Shown here piece after piece: positions 34,817 to 44,575 of a stretch of 64,000 bases of DNA (positions are counted from its first letter, which is position 1; every line of letters begins with the position of its first letter). The notes below the pieces were generated by a model. It had not been told where the DNA came from and made no database searches. It was given only the letters and a program-made list of their open reading frames with translations. The DNA is taken from contig CAUYUJ010018542.1 of NCBI GenBank assembly GCA_963575745.1, positions 10,001 to 74,000 on the forward strand. Reading direction: 5' to 3'. The stretch is from Prorocentrum cordatum. Lineage: Eukaryota; Sar; Dinophyceae; Prorocentrales; Prorocentraceae. The translations under genes and the position numbers were made by a program.

Positions 34817-35345
34817 AAACCATGTGTGGCACGTTGATGGTGGGAACCCGTGAAACTCGCGCACATGTTGTTAGCGAGTGCGCGCGGCGCTGCGGCGAGA
34901 GCCACATTTTGAAAAGGAACCGCCATCAATCCGTGAAACTCTTGCACATTGTTAAAGCGAATATGCGCCGCGCGAAGGCGAGAGCCACATGTTGAACAAA
35001 AACGCTCTCAATCCGTGAAACGCGTGTAGTTGTGCGCCACGCCAAAACCAGAACCACATTCTGAAAACCACCCACCCTCGACCCGTGAAGCTCTTGCAAC
35101 TGTGTAAAACGATTGCGCGCCGCGCTAGAGCGAGAGCCAAAATGTTGAAAACCACCCGTTCTGAATTCGTGAGGCGCTTGCAAATGTTTAAGACGAGCGT
35201 GTGCCGACCTCAGACAAAAACCACATGTTGAAAACAACCCGCCCTCAATCCGTGCACTCTTGCAAACGTTTTAAACGTAAGTGCGCCGCGCTAAGGCGAA
35301 CGCCACCTTTTGAAAACGGCCCGCCCTCCATTTGCGAAGCTGTTG
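34430..35345 (-). repeat. Composite family 2, inverted copy
   Basis: Reverse of 7300-8105. GGA run (34435-34497), linker with AACCCTCCCTCC and CCAGAACGCCATTCC (about 34500-34760), then six satellite units (AGGCGAGAGCCACATGTTGA ... CCGTGAAACTCTTGCA) up to about 35340. A T14-A23 homopolymer block (about 34786-34821) separates linker and satellite here but is absent at that junction in the forward copy. Confidence 0.85.
34786..34821. repeat. Poly(T)-poly(A) homopolymer junction
   Basis: A run of T followed at once by a longer run of A, able to fold back on itself. It lies exactly between the two parts of the inverted composite copy. Long homopolymers are otherwise rare in this window. Confidence 0.9.
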
Positions 35346-35449
35346 CCAACGTTTTAGTTCCAGTCCTGCATCGCGAAGGGAATCTCAAGCGAAACCCCCA
35401 GCCCGCTCTAAAAGTTGGCCTTGGGGTGCGACAAGAATAAACTACGTAT

Positions 35450-35660
35450 CAAGAAAAATGGGGGGGAGGAGGAGGAGGAGGCCGAGGCGATGGAGGAGAC
35501 CGAAGAAGAGGAGGAAGGAGAAGGAGGCATAAGGGGAGAAAGAGGGGGGGAGAGGACGAGGAGGAGGAATCACTGGAGGAGGAGGAAGAGGAGGATGAGG
35601 AGGAGACGAAGGAGAAGGAGGATGATACGAAGAAATGGGAGGATGAGGATACCAAATAGT
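35450..35660. repeat. GGA/GAGGA-rich array
   Basis: (GGA)n-like purine tract with irregular interruptions, about 200 bp. It resembles the GGA run at the other end of the composite copy just before it. Confidence 0.9.
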
Positions 35661-36290
35661 TTCGATGGCCCGTTTGAATGCATGTGTTAGGGGATCTCTC
35701 GAGCTAAACGCTGACCCTGGCATGCAAGTAATGGAAATACACAGGTTTCTGATTAAGTTTCCCTTTGGGGGCCATCTTAGAGATCACCCGAGGTCGCTCC
35801 GAAACGATGCCTTGCACTTGCCCTTAGCGCATCCCATGTATTCGAGGATCTCTCAGGCGAAACGCTCATGTTCGGAAGTCCGCGGGTCAGACCAACGACT
35901 TCAACGCCCCCATTGCCCCAGGATGTCTCGGGCGACGCGCTCACTGTTAGCCTAATACGTTTTAACGTAAGTACCACCCCACAGATCGCGATGTGGCGAG
36001 GATGCCTCGGGCGAAACGCTTGCTATTCAAATCCGCCGCGTGAGTCTCAAGGAGCAGCGCCGCCGCCGCCACTACCCCCCTGGACCCCCCCTCTTGATGA
36101 AGAGTTCCCCTTCTGGGCCGGTAAGCGACGTCCATCGCGCGACTCTTCGAATCAAAACTCGTTGTCACGTGCGTCTCAAGGAGGAGCACCGCCGCCCCCC
36201 CCCCCTGGACCCCCCACTAGATACAGGTCCCCCCTCTGGGTCCGCAAACGACGTCCATCGCGCGACCCTTCGAGTCTAAGCGCGCTTTGT
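35661..36290. repeat. Dispersed-motif cluster and 128-bp duplication
   Basis: Three plus-strand versions of the GGATGTCTCGAGCGAAACG motif lie at about 35853, 35921 and 35997. A 128-bp direct duplication follows (about 36041-36155 and 36170-36275), sharing TCTCAAGGAG, CCTGGACCCCCC and CGACGTCCATCGCGCGAC. No gene recognised. Confidence 0.7.
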
Positions 36291-36774
36291 TGTTGGAACC
36301 GCTACCCCAGATCAAGAGGTCTAGCGAGCTATCACAAGGCCAAGCGCGTGGTCGACCCGCGCGCATGGGCATCTACAGACGTCGCATGCGAAGCGTGCCG
36401 CCCACTGATGGGAGGCTCGCACGTCAGTGCCTGGCCCTCTGGCCAAGGGACTGGTGGCAGGCGAGGAGAATCTAAACGGCGCAACGCGGTCGGCGCAGAA
36501 AAGAATAGCACCCCGATGCTGGACCCGCCCTTACCAGCACTGCAAAGTCGGCAACGATCCAGGATGGTGAAACGAGGGCGGCAGACAGACAGGCCCACCA
36601 CCTGTCTGCGGACTGCGGGCCGCGCCAAACTCAAAGTCACCAGCGCAGCAGGCCAGAGGACAGGGAAAAGGCAAGAGACGCGCCAGCGTTGGAAAAACGC
36701 AAAACTACAGAGCGCAACAGCTGAGACCTGACCAGGGCGAGAGCACAAAACTTGGCCGAGACTAATCACTGTGG

Positions 36775-37300
36775 TCAATGCTGGCTCTCACGGGCAAAGG
36801 AGGAGCACTGCACCAACTTCCCAGTCTGCTTGGTCCGAAGGTCACGGACTTGGTTGGAGTAGTCGACCAGGAACCACCGAATGTAGGCGCACGGGAAGCC
36901 AAGCCACTTGGTTACAGTCGGGTCCCAAACGAGCCATCTAGTGAGCGCGATGTCCGCTTTGTTGTGCAGCCTTGGACATACCTTGCTAAGTGTTCTCAAC
37001 TCCGATGCGCCGAGAAGGCAAATACTTCGGTCCGCGGGCTGGCGTTTAGCGTGCACGGTGGCCTGTGGTGTCGGGATCATCCAGAACTTCTTCGAGCCAG
37101 ACAACCGCGCTACAGCAATATAGAGAGAGACGGTCGAGGCCCCGCCGCGCCCCCACAATTGGGCACCCACGCGTCTCCCGAGGCTGTTGCAACTGCTGTG
37201 TCGCCGAGTAGAGACACAACGTCCTGGCCTTCACTGAGATCAACCACGGCCACGCTCGCCCTTTGGCGAGCATGGCACGGCCGGCGCGGTGATTGCAATT
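36775..37300 (-). pseudogene. Possible decayed coding sequence, unknown
   Basis: One minus-strand frame from 37170 to 36775 reads non-repetitive, balanced sequence (ALTRWLVWDPTVTKWLGFP, AYIRWFLVDYSNQVRDL, GKLVQCSSFA) ending in a stop. Upstream, in another frame (about 37298-37112), GQDVVSLLGDTAVATASGDA also looks protein-like, suggesting a frameshift. I cannot name a family. The plus-strand ORF over the same bases has no better features. This may be an eroded retrotransposon or host gene piece. Confidence 0.3.
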
Positions 37301-37539
37301 GTTGCTGTGCGCTGGCTCGCTCCCATCATCGGTATCAAGCGACAACAGGGAGCTCCACGGTGACCGTGCCGTCACCGAACGTTCGGCCCTCCAGCGTGGG
37401 TAGCTTCGGCAAGAAATGGCGCAAAGGAGAAGGGGAAACGAAACATGTCCCGCCATCGACTACACGCATGCTGCGCGGGGGCTTGCGACCCCGCCGACAC
37501 ACGAGAAACGCCAATAATCGCTCGAGCCAAGGCCTTCTA

Positions 37540-37765
37540 AGCGCGCTTCCCGTCATCCGCCAGCGAGTCTGGGATGGAACTCGCGCCCTTTAGTTCAAGA
37601 AGATGAAACCCCAAAGCCAACGGTGCACGCCAGAGGCGCTTCCCGTCATCAGCCAGCGAGATTTCACGAGGCATTCCGCACCACTTACCTCGACAAATTA
37701 ATACTCCTGGACCAGCGGTGCACGCCAAAGGCGCTTCCCGTCATCCGCCGCCGTGCCTGACGTGC
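37540..37765. repeat. GCTTCCCGTCATCCGCC dispersed repeat cluster
   Basis: GCGCTTCCCGTCATCCGCC-type phrases at about 37540, 37638 and 37731, each following a GGTGCACGCCAGAGGCG-like phrase or leading to CAGCGAG. The same phrases recur at 43265, 50770, 50897, 51000, 51098, 51230 and 51370. Confidence 0.75.
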
Positions 37766-37769
37766 CTGA

Positions 37770-38111
37770 CGTGCCACCGTGCCAGTTGCTGCTCCGCCGG
37801 GAATTTGTGCTCCACTAAAGGACCCCGCCGTGTACTCGCGGACAGCACGGCAGACAACAGGAGCATAGCAAACCACGGCAGCACGGCACACCGGCACGGC
37901 AGACCAGCAGGAACTTAATATTTACATAGATGGCGTCAAAGAGCAGAGCAGACCCTGGCAGCACGGCGGACCCGCACGGCGACCCGCACGTCAAACGGCA
38001 GGAGCATAGCAGACCGCAGCAGCGCGGCAGACCAGCACGGCAGAAGACCAGCACGGCAGACCGCAGGAGCAGATCAGACCACAGCAGCACGGCAGACCAG
38101 AACGGCAGACC
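37770..38111 (+). repeat. CACGGCAGACC satellite, short block
   Basis: AGCACGGCAGACCAGCACGG and ACCGCAGGAGCAGAGCAGAC-type units of about 20 bases. This is the plus-strand orientation of the satellite that dominates 43-48.8 kb. It ends at the spliced-leader relic at 38112. Confidence 0.85.
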
Positions 38112-38133
38112 TCCGTAGCCACTTTGGCTTAGG
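38112..38133 (+). other. Spliced-leader (DinoSL) relic
   Basis: The 22 bases begin TCCGTAGCCA and match the DinoSL at 19 of 22 positions (changes at 11, 19 and 21). It abuts a satellite block on the left and a non-repetitive, intronless coding-like region on the right, with the first ATG three bases after it (38136) and the ATG of the longer ORF at 38174. Confidence 0.85.
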
Positions 38134-38173
38134 TCATGCTCTTACGCGCGCGGCGCGCGGGCGCCTGGGCGGG

Positions 38174-38863
38174 ATGGCGCGGGAGGTCCTGCGAGGCGCC
38201 GCTGGTGCACGCGCCGCCGCGAACCGCCTCGCGCAGCGACTTGTGCGCGCGCTGGAAGAGGCCCGGGGAGAGGCCGCCAGGCTCCGCGAGCTGCTCGAGG
38301 CGAACCTGGAATGCAGCTCGCACGGCGACGTCGCTCTCGACGAGGCCAGCAGGCGAGAGGCCATCGCCAGGCCCTCCCTGTTGGCGTGCGTCCGTGGGCG
38401 CGTCGAGCCTCGCGAGCTGAAGCGGATGCGTGACGTCGCCTGGCATGCCGAGCGCTGCCCAGCGATCGACGCTCCGCCGAAGGAGCGGCGTCTCGCGGCG
38501 CGCGGGCCTCGCCTGGAGACCCGGCAGCAGGCGGCGGTCGACTGCATCGTCACCATCCGCGAGGCCGAACCCGCGGTGGCCTGGCCCCACCGGTGGCCGC
38601 CGCTGAGGTCCAGCGCCTGGCCCTGCGCCCCTCCCGCCGCGTGCGTCGACGTGCTGCTTGGCACCCAGGGCGTCGAGGTGCTCGGCGCGGCGGCCGCGGA
38701 ACGCGAGGAGAAGCAGGGCTGGCAAAGCCTCCGCTGCACCTTTGGAGCCGTGGTCTACGCATCATCAGCAGGGGGTGTGTTCGCGAGTATGGGCGGTGCT
38801 GCCAGCGGCGTGACGCTGCCGCCGCCAGGCCGCGATGCCGCTGCCAGTGACGCTCTGGAGTGA
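38174..38863 (+). CDS. Unknown protein, likely retrocopy behind an SL relic
   Basis: 229 codons. The first half is Ala/Arg/Glu-rich and strongly helical (RLVRALEEARGEAARLRELL), probably coiled coil, then ALDEASRREAIARPSLLACV and KRMRDVAWHAERCPAIDAPP. The second half (VDVLLGTQGVEVLG ... EKQGWQSLRCTFGAVVYASS) is less biased. No family recognised. The start is the ATG at 38174, 41 bases after the SL relic; an earlier ATG at 38136 is in another frame. The opposite strand is also open here, as expected for GC-rich DNA, but the SL relic points to the plus strand. An early frameshift may have occurred, and the native end may lie in the following ORF. Confidence 0.45.
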   Translation: MAREVLRGAAGARAAANRLAQRLVRALEEARGEAARLRELLEANLECSSHGDVALDEASRREAIARPSLLACVRGRVEPRELKRMRDVAWHAERCPAIDAPPKERRLAARGPRLETRQQAAVDCIVTIREAEPAVAWPHRWPPLRSSAWPCAPPAACVDVLLGTQGVEVLGAAAAEREEKQGWQSLRCTFGAVVYASSAGGVFASMGGAASGVTLPPPGRDAAASDALE

Positions 38864-39377
38864 GGGCAGCGTTGCAGGCGCGGGAGCGCCGCCGCAGCCA
38901 GGCCGAGAGGCCGGCGCGGCCACGGCTTGCTCCGCCGCGGCCGCTCCCTCGGAGCGCAGCGAGGCCGTCACGCAGCATCCTCTTGCTCATCCCTCGGCCC
39001 TCGTCCGCGGTGGAGAGGGGGCCGACGGCGCTTATGACGCGTCGGGCGCTGCTGGAAGGGCGAGGGCGCTCGTAGTCAGCGCCTGGCTCGGCGAGCACGA
39101 CTCGGGCGAGAGCGAGGAGGACGTGGATGGGACCAGCCAGCCGCTCCACGAGTACGACCTGTTTGGCGTTGAGCCCGACGACGATTCCGAGTCGGAGGGC
39201 AGCCGCGACTCGTGCGATGTGTCCGAGGACGAAGCGACCAGCGGTGCCGTCGAGGGCAACGAACTTTCGGCCGCCGCCGTCATCCGCAGCGAGGGGTACG
39301 CGCCTGACCCGAGCAGGATCGCATATCTGGCAAGAGGCGGCTGCTGGATGGCGCCATTGCCGAGGCGGGGAGATTGA
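38835..39377 (+). CDS. Unknown acidic protein segment, possibly the 3' part of the same retrocopy
   Basis: 180 codons in a different frame from 38174-38863, overlapping its end by 29 bases. It is Ala/Gly/Ser-rich, then strongly acidic (GEHDSGESEEDVDG, GVEPDDDSESEGSRDSCDVS), ending SRIAYLARGGCWMAPLPRRG. No domain recognised. Acidic low-complexity segments are common near the ends of nuclear proteins, but that gives no function. Its position makes a frameshifted continuation of the upstream ORF plausible; the ATG at 38835 may be chance. Confidence 0.4.
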   Translation: MPLPVTLWSEGSVAGAGAPPQPGREAGAATACSAAAAPSERSEAVTQHPLAHPSALVRGGEGADGAYDASGAAGRARALVVSAWLGEHDSGESEEDVDGTSQPLHEYDLFGVEPDDDSESEGSRDSCDVSEDEATSGAVEGNELSAAAVIRSEGYAPDPSRIAYLARGGCWMAPLPRRGD

Positions 39378-39388
39378 TGGAGGTTTGT

Positions 39389-40320
39389 GTTGGGCCCTGC
39401 GGGAGGCCTTGGGGAGTGCTGTGGCGCAAACCCTTAACGAGCGTCGGGTGTGGGCCCTGCGGAAGGGTTCGGCGAGTGCTGCGGCGCAAACCCGACACTG
39501 GCAGGAGAGGCCTTCAGTCTGCCTCGCCGATTCGCGTAGTGTCGGCCACGTGCCAACGGAGAGCGGCACATCGGCGCTGGTGAGAATCCAAGGGTCTCCG
39601 TCTTCTGCGTGCGGCGAGGAATGCGAAGGCGCCGCGGACGCGGCCATTCGGTGGGGCCGTGCTGCCGCCTGTACAGCACGCGGCAGGACTGTTGAGCGAG
39701 GCCTGTTTGCGCTCACGCTTGGTGGCCGTGAGGATGAAGTGTTTCCTGTACTTCCCGCTTCGGCATAGAAGGCTGTGCGCTTCCGCACGGACGGATGAGC
39801 ACTCTTTGTTTGATCGAGCGTTGGGGTGGGCCCTGCGGAAGGCCTCGGGGAGAGCTGCGGCGCAAACCCTAAACGGAAGGTGTGCGAGTGGGCCCTGCGG
39901 GAGGCCTTGGGGAGTGCTGCGGCACACACCCTACATTCATGTATGCTGCGCGGGTGTGGCCTCCTGCACGATGGTGCTCTGCAGTTTGTGCCACCGCCAA
40001 TCGCGAGGGGCTCGTCATGCGCTCGGCGACCCCATGTGGGCCTGGGAGGCTCGTGATGGCTCCGGGAGTGGCCTCCTGTAGTCGCATGTGCTCTGCAGTT
40101 TGTGCCCCCGCCAGCCGGGCTGCGGGAGTGGCCTCCGGTAGTTTCTCTGCGCTCTGCAGTTTGTGCCCCCGACTCTCGCGAGGGGGTTCGCCATGCCTTT
40201 CGGCGACCCTCCGTGAGGCGGAGGGCTCGGGAGGGAGCGGGCGTCCGCCCCGTCGGCGCCGCCCCTCGGCCTGACCTGGGGGGTGGGGCCCGCTGTGGCT
40301 CCTCCCTGGGGCGCACCCCA
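39389..40320 (+). repeat. GGGCCCTGCGGGAGGCC and CTCTGCAGTTTGTGCC repeats
   Basis: GGGCCCTGCGG(A/G)AGG units with GCGGCGCAAACCC occur at about 39392, 39448, 39830 and 39890. From about 39955 a second repeat (GGCCTCCTG, GTGCTCTGCAGTTTGTGCC, CGCGAGGGG) is present in three or four units of about 60-110 bases. Between them (39500-39770) is non-repetitive sequence without a recognised gene. Confidence 0.7.
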
Positions 40321-40620
40321 CGGGGGCCCGCCTTTCTCCCTCTCTCTCTCTCTGATTCTCTTTCTCTAGGCTTTACGCCCCATCAGTATCAGTAGCAGTA
40401 TCAGTATCAGTATCAGCGCGGCAAACCACGGGAGCATAGCAGAGGACAGCCACACGGCAGACCAGCACGGCAAACCAGCACGGCAGAGCAGCCCGGCAAA
40501 CCACAGGAGCATAGCAGACCACAGCAGCATGGCAGACCAACACGGCAGACCAGCACGGCAGACCAGCACGGCAGACCACAGGAGCAGAGCAGACCACATC
40601 AGCAGGGTACAGCAAGAAAT
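40321..40620 (+). repeat. TCTC run, CTTTACGCCCC header and CACGGCAGACC satellite
   Basis: (TCTC)n with GATTCTCTTTCTCTAGG, the phrase GGCTTTACGCCCCATCAG, a CAGTAT run and then CACGGCAGACCAG units. The same order (TC-rich run, GGCTTTAAGCCCCCAAAGC, satellite) occurs at 43380-43585, so the satellite is carried by a larger repeat module. Confidence 0.75.
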
Positions 40621-41409
40621 TTGGGACCGTCGTCGCATGGCGGATCTTCAAGCATGCGCGTTTTGGGATGATATCTGAAGCGAAACGACTGTTCGTGTAA
40701 AACATATACTGGCGAATTCATGATTTGACGAGGATGTCCCTAGCGAGCTCGTCGTTTTCGGTCGTCGTGAAGGCGCCCTTGGGGTCATATTGAAGCTCGT
40801 GATCGGTTCCTTGGGGCCGTCAATGAGATGCTGGACACACCTCTGTTTCGGGGACGGTTTAGCGCAATCGTCATTTTAGGGGGCCGATGTTGGCCGTATT
40901 GAAGCCTTTGTTGTTCGAAACCGTTTCCACGACGATGTTAGACCAGCATGTTTCAAACGATGGTATCGTGTTTGTCATTGGTTTGGAGGGTGTCCCCAGC
41001 GAAATCGCCAAATTCGGCAGTCAGCAAGGCGCTCTTGGAGCCGTCCTGGGGTCCTTTGGGGACTATAGCAACACGATGTTGAGATCGTATTGTTTGTTTC
41101 AAGATGCCACCAACGAAATGGGGCCTAGTCTGCCGCGCTGGTCGTGTTGGTCTGCCGTGGTCCTGCTCATGTTATGAGGACAACGCCGCTTTGAACAGTA
41201 GAAATACTAAACCACCTCTGTCAACATCTGACTTGCTCGAAGATGTCTCAGGCGAAACGCTCATTGTTCATGCACATCGGCAATCCTCGCCCTCATGTTT
41301 TGGAGGCTGTCCAAATCGAAACGCTGATTTTGTGAAAGGCGATGCTGCGAACGTGTCAATATTGTGAAGATTGCTCAAGCGAGACGCTGAACAAATCCGC
41401 CACCGAACG
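40621..41409. other. No gene recognised; scattered GAAAC-type repeats
   Basis: Moderate GC content. Loose repeats include GAGGATGTCCCTAGCGAG (about 40738), TGTCCCCAGCGAAATCG (about 40991), and GAAGATGTCTCAGGCGAAAC (about 41238). Phrases like GGGCCGTCTTGGGG are shared with family 3. No protein family seen. Confidence 0.55.
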
Positions 41410-41631
41410 ACCCCGTGCGACCTAATCGGACAAGAACGGGAAGCGCCGCTTTAGTCTATTGGGCGTATTAGGCGAAGAAGAAAAGGAAGGCGAGGACAAC
41501 GAGGAGTCGATGACGAGGACGACGTGGCGAACGTGAGGATAGCGCGGCGGAGCATGAGGACAACGAGGAGGAAGAGAAGCACAAGGACGATGACGAAGAG
41601 AACGAGGGCGAGTACGAGGACGAATGCGGAG

Positions 41632-41662
<31 letters not shown>

Positions 41663-42500
41663 GACAGTACGAGGCAATTGGAGAAAGACGTTGCTCCTGG
41701 CGCCGCGCGGGGTTCTCTTGGGGCCTGTTGGGGGCTTCTTGGGGGCCCCTTGGGTCCTCTTATGGGCTTCTGGGGTCTTCTTGGGCTGTCTGGGCGCGTC
41801 GTGGGGTTCTGTGGGAGCTTTCTTAGGCCGTCTCGGCGCTGGGGGCCTCCTGGGGCGCTCCCGGGAGTCTCTTGGGGCCTTCTTGGCCCTTCTTGGGCCG
41901 TCTTGGGGTTCTTGTGAGCTGTGTGGGTGGCTCCTAGAGCGTTCTTGGGGGTCTCTGGGGGTCTTCTTGGGGCGCTCTTGGGCGCTCCTGGGGCTCTCCG
42001 GGGCGTCTTTTGGTCCTCCCTTGGGCCGTTGGAAAACACTCCGAGAGCGATTCGAACACGACGTCGACGTCTTGGCGTTATCTTGGACTGTCTTGGCGTT
42101 ATCTTGGACTGTCGTGGGGCTCTGGGGGCCTGATTGGGGCCCGTGGGGAGCATTTTGGGAGCCTCTTGGAGGCTTCTGTGACCCTCTTGGACTCAGGCGT
42201 CTCTCGAGGGTCTGTGGGGGCTCTCTTGGGCTGTCTTGGCGTTCTCTTGGACCGTCTTGGGGCTCTCTTGGCCAGTCCTGGGGCCTCTTCGCGCGCTCGG
42301 GGGGGCCTCTGGGCGCCTCTTGAGGGCCTCTTGGGGTTGTCTTGGGCCGTTTTGGGGGTCCCCTGGGGGGCCTTTGGGGGCTCTCTTGGGCAGTTTTGAG
42401 GCCCTCCGGGAGCGACTCCAAGATAATGCCGGTTCGGAGTCCCCTCCGGAGCCGATTTTTCGAGGATGTCTCGAGCGAAACGGCAATTTGTCCGGAACCT
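41410..42500 (+). repeat. Mosaic family 3, copy 2
   Basis: Same order and orientation as 25820-26660: GGACAAGAACGGGAAGCGC, GGCGAAGAAGAAAAGGAAGG, a GACGACGA-rich stretch (about 41480-41665), a long TCTTGGGGCC array (about 41700-42410), then TTTTTCGAGGATGTCTCGAG at 42455. The 10-12-base units GGCCCTCTTGG / CTCTTGGGGC are in the opposite strand sense to the CCAAGAGGCC arrays of family 4. Confidence 0.8.
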
Positions 42501-43019
42501 GACCGGACAAGAACGGGAAGCGCAGTTTTTTATCCACCACGTGCGTCAGAGACCGTATTGGCGAGAACGTCAGAGAACATCCCTGTTGCGTTTCCTGGCT
42601 TCGGCGCCGTCTTGGAGGTATCTTGGACGCTCTTGGGGCTGTCGTAGCCTCTGGCCTCTCGGGGGCCTCTTGGGGGAGTCCCGGGGGGGGCCTTCGGGGG
42701 CTCTATGGGGCGATATGAAGCTCTCAGGGAACTCCTGGAGCCTTTTCGCGCGTTCTGGGGGACTTCTGGCCGCCTCTTTGGAGCCCCTGGGGGGCTTCTT
42801 GGGGGTCTCTTGGGGCGTTTTGGGCGCTCTGGCGGGCCTCTGGCCGCCCCTTGGGGGCCTCTTGGGGGTCTCTTGGGGCGCTCTGGGGGTCCTCTGGGGG
42901 GCCTTCGGGGGCTTTCTTGGGCCGTTTGGAGGCCCTCCGGGAGCGATTCCAAGATAATGCTGCTTCGGAGTCCCCTCCGGAGCCGATTTTTTGAGGACGT
43001 CCCGAGCGAAACGGCCAAT
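42478..43019 (+). repeat. Mosaic family 3, partial copy and duplicated 100-bp block
   Basis: The block GAACCTGACCGGACAAGAAC ... CCACGTGCGTCAGAGACCG ... GCGAGAACGTCAGAGAA (42487-42574) is repeated almost identically at 44617-44698. It is followed by another TCTTGGGG array (about 42640-42940) and TTTTTTGAGGACGTCCCGAG (about 42989). Confidence 0.8.
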
Positions 43020-43590
43020 TTTCCGGAACACGGCAGACCACACAGGAGCACGGCAGACCACACAGGACACGGCAGACCCCACGGGAGCACGGCAGACCAC
43101 ACAGGAGCACGGCAAACCACACAAGAGCACGGCAGACCATACAGGAGCACGCCAGACCATTTTGGGGAATCCGTTAACGAAAAATCCCGTGCAGCGCGGC
43201 AACCCATATAGTTAAAGAAAAGATATATTTACTCAAGGATTCAGCCAGAACGTCCCGCTTGCTTGTCGTACCTCGAAGACGCTTCCCGTCATCCGCCAAC
43301 GAGTTTCGGGATGGAGCCCGTACCCCTTAGTTAGAGAACCGCCAACGAGTTTCGGGATGGAGCCCGTACCCCTTAGTTAGAGAATCTCTCTCCCTCTCTA
43401 TCTCTCTATGTCTCTCTCTTTCTCTGGCTTTAAGCCCCCAAAGCTTCAGCTTCAGCACGGCAGACCAGAACAGCAGACCCGCACGGCAGACCAGCACAAC
43501 ACACCGACACGGCAGACGAGCACGGCAGTCCGGCACGGCAGACCAGCACGGCAGACCAGCACGGCAGCCCATAGGAACATAGCAGACCAG
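43020..43590 (+). repeat. CACGGCAGACC satellite, CTTCCCGTCATCC repeat and TC run
   Basis: Satellite at 43030-43165 and 43450-43585 in the plus orientation. Between them are GGATTCAGCCAGAACGTCCC and CGCTTCCCGTCATCCGCC (43239-43303), a tandem pair of about 45 bp (CCGCCAACGAGTTTCGGGAT, 43296-43385), and a TC-rich run with GGCTTTAAGCCCCCAAAGC (43385-43445). Confidence 0.85.
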
Positions 43591-43634
43591 ATCATGTCAT
43601 TGACGCTGCTGTTGTTGGTGATGATCATGTTGCT

Positions 43635-43735
43635 GCTGATGGTGATGGTGATGCGTACGATGATGATAATGATGATGATGAGGAGGAGGAGGATGATGAT
43701 GATGAGTATGAGTATGAGTATGGTGATGATGATGG

Positions 43736-43792
<57 letters not shown>

Positions 43793-43795
43793 CTT
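43635..43795. repeat. GAT triplet array
   Basis: (GAT)n with GGT and GAG interruptions, pure at about 43733-43790. Confidence 0.95.
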
Positions 43796-43914
43796 CTCGG
43801 GGTGTGCTTGGGAGATGTTGGGGTCCTCTGGAGAGCCTTTGGACTAGCAGTTTAAATCTGCGTAGCCGTTGTAACCCGACTCTCGTTTTCTTCATCGGTC
43901 TGACCGGTTTATCA

Positions 43915-44095
43915 GCTTACACGGCACAGCGCAGCAACACGACAGACGGCAGCAGCACGGCAGACCAGGAAGGCAGACCACAGGAGCACGGCAGACCAGA
44001 ACGGCAGACCAGAACGGCAGACCGCAGGAGCACGGCAGAGCAGCACAGCTGACCACAGGAGAACGGCAGACCAGCACAGCGTTGTTGCAGCAGAC
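43915..44095 (+). repeat. CACGGCAGACC satellite block
   Basis: About nine units in the plus orientation (AGCACGGCAGACC, GAACGGCAGACC, GACCACAGGAGAACGG). Flanks are GC-moderate, with TGTCCCCAGCGAAATCGTC at about 44127. Confidence 0.85.
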
Positions 44096-44284
44096 GGTGC
44101 TGATACACTCTTAATTTATTGAACACGTCCCCAGCGAAATCGTCATGGTCGGCCGTATTGAGGGCACTCTGCGGGTCATCTTTGGGCCGATTTTGTTTTT
44201 GGGGGGCCGTACTGATGCCCTCAAAAACGATTCCAAGACGACGTTAGACTCATTGTTTGTTTGATGATTGTTCGGCCGTCTTGA

Positions 44285-44575
44285 GGGCACTCTTAGGGCA
44301 TAGTCTGCCGTGCTCCTCGTCTTGGTCTGCCGTGCTCCTCGTCTTGGTCATCCTTTCCGTCGTCTTGAGGGCGCTCTTGGTGCCTGGTCTGCCGTGCTCC
44401 TCGTCTTGGTCTGCCGTGCTCCTCTCGGTTTCAGTGCCTGGTCTGCCGTGCTCCTCGTCTTGGTCTGCCGTGCTCCTCTCGGTTCCTGCGCGCGGTCTGC
44501 CGTGCTCCTGTGGGGAGCACGGCAGACCACAGGAGCACGGCAGACCACACAGGAGCACGGCAGACCACACCTCGA
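44285..44575. repeat. Satellite block with orientation switch and hairpin
   Basis: GGTCTGCCGTGCTCCTCGTC units (minus orientation) run to 44508, then plus-orientation CACGGCAGACC units run from 44514. At the switch GGTCTGCCGTGCTCC (44494-44508) and its exact reverse complement (44514-44528) flank a five-base loop. Confidence 0.9.

Noticed and set aside
36778-37593. 271-codon plus-strand ORF
   Set aside because: No recognisable domain; composition typical of GC-rich chance frames. The opposite strand looks at least as protein-like.
38550-40316. 588-codon minus-strand ORF
   Set aside because: Arg/Pro/Ser-rich frame over GC-rich repeats and antisense to the ORFs behind the SL relic; no domain.
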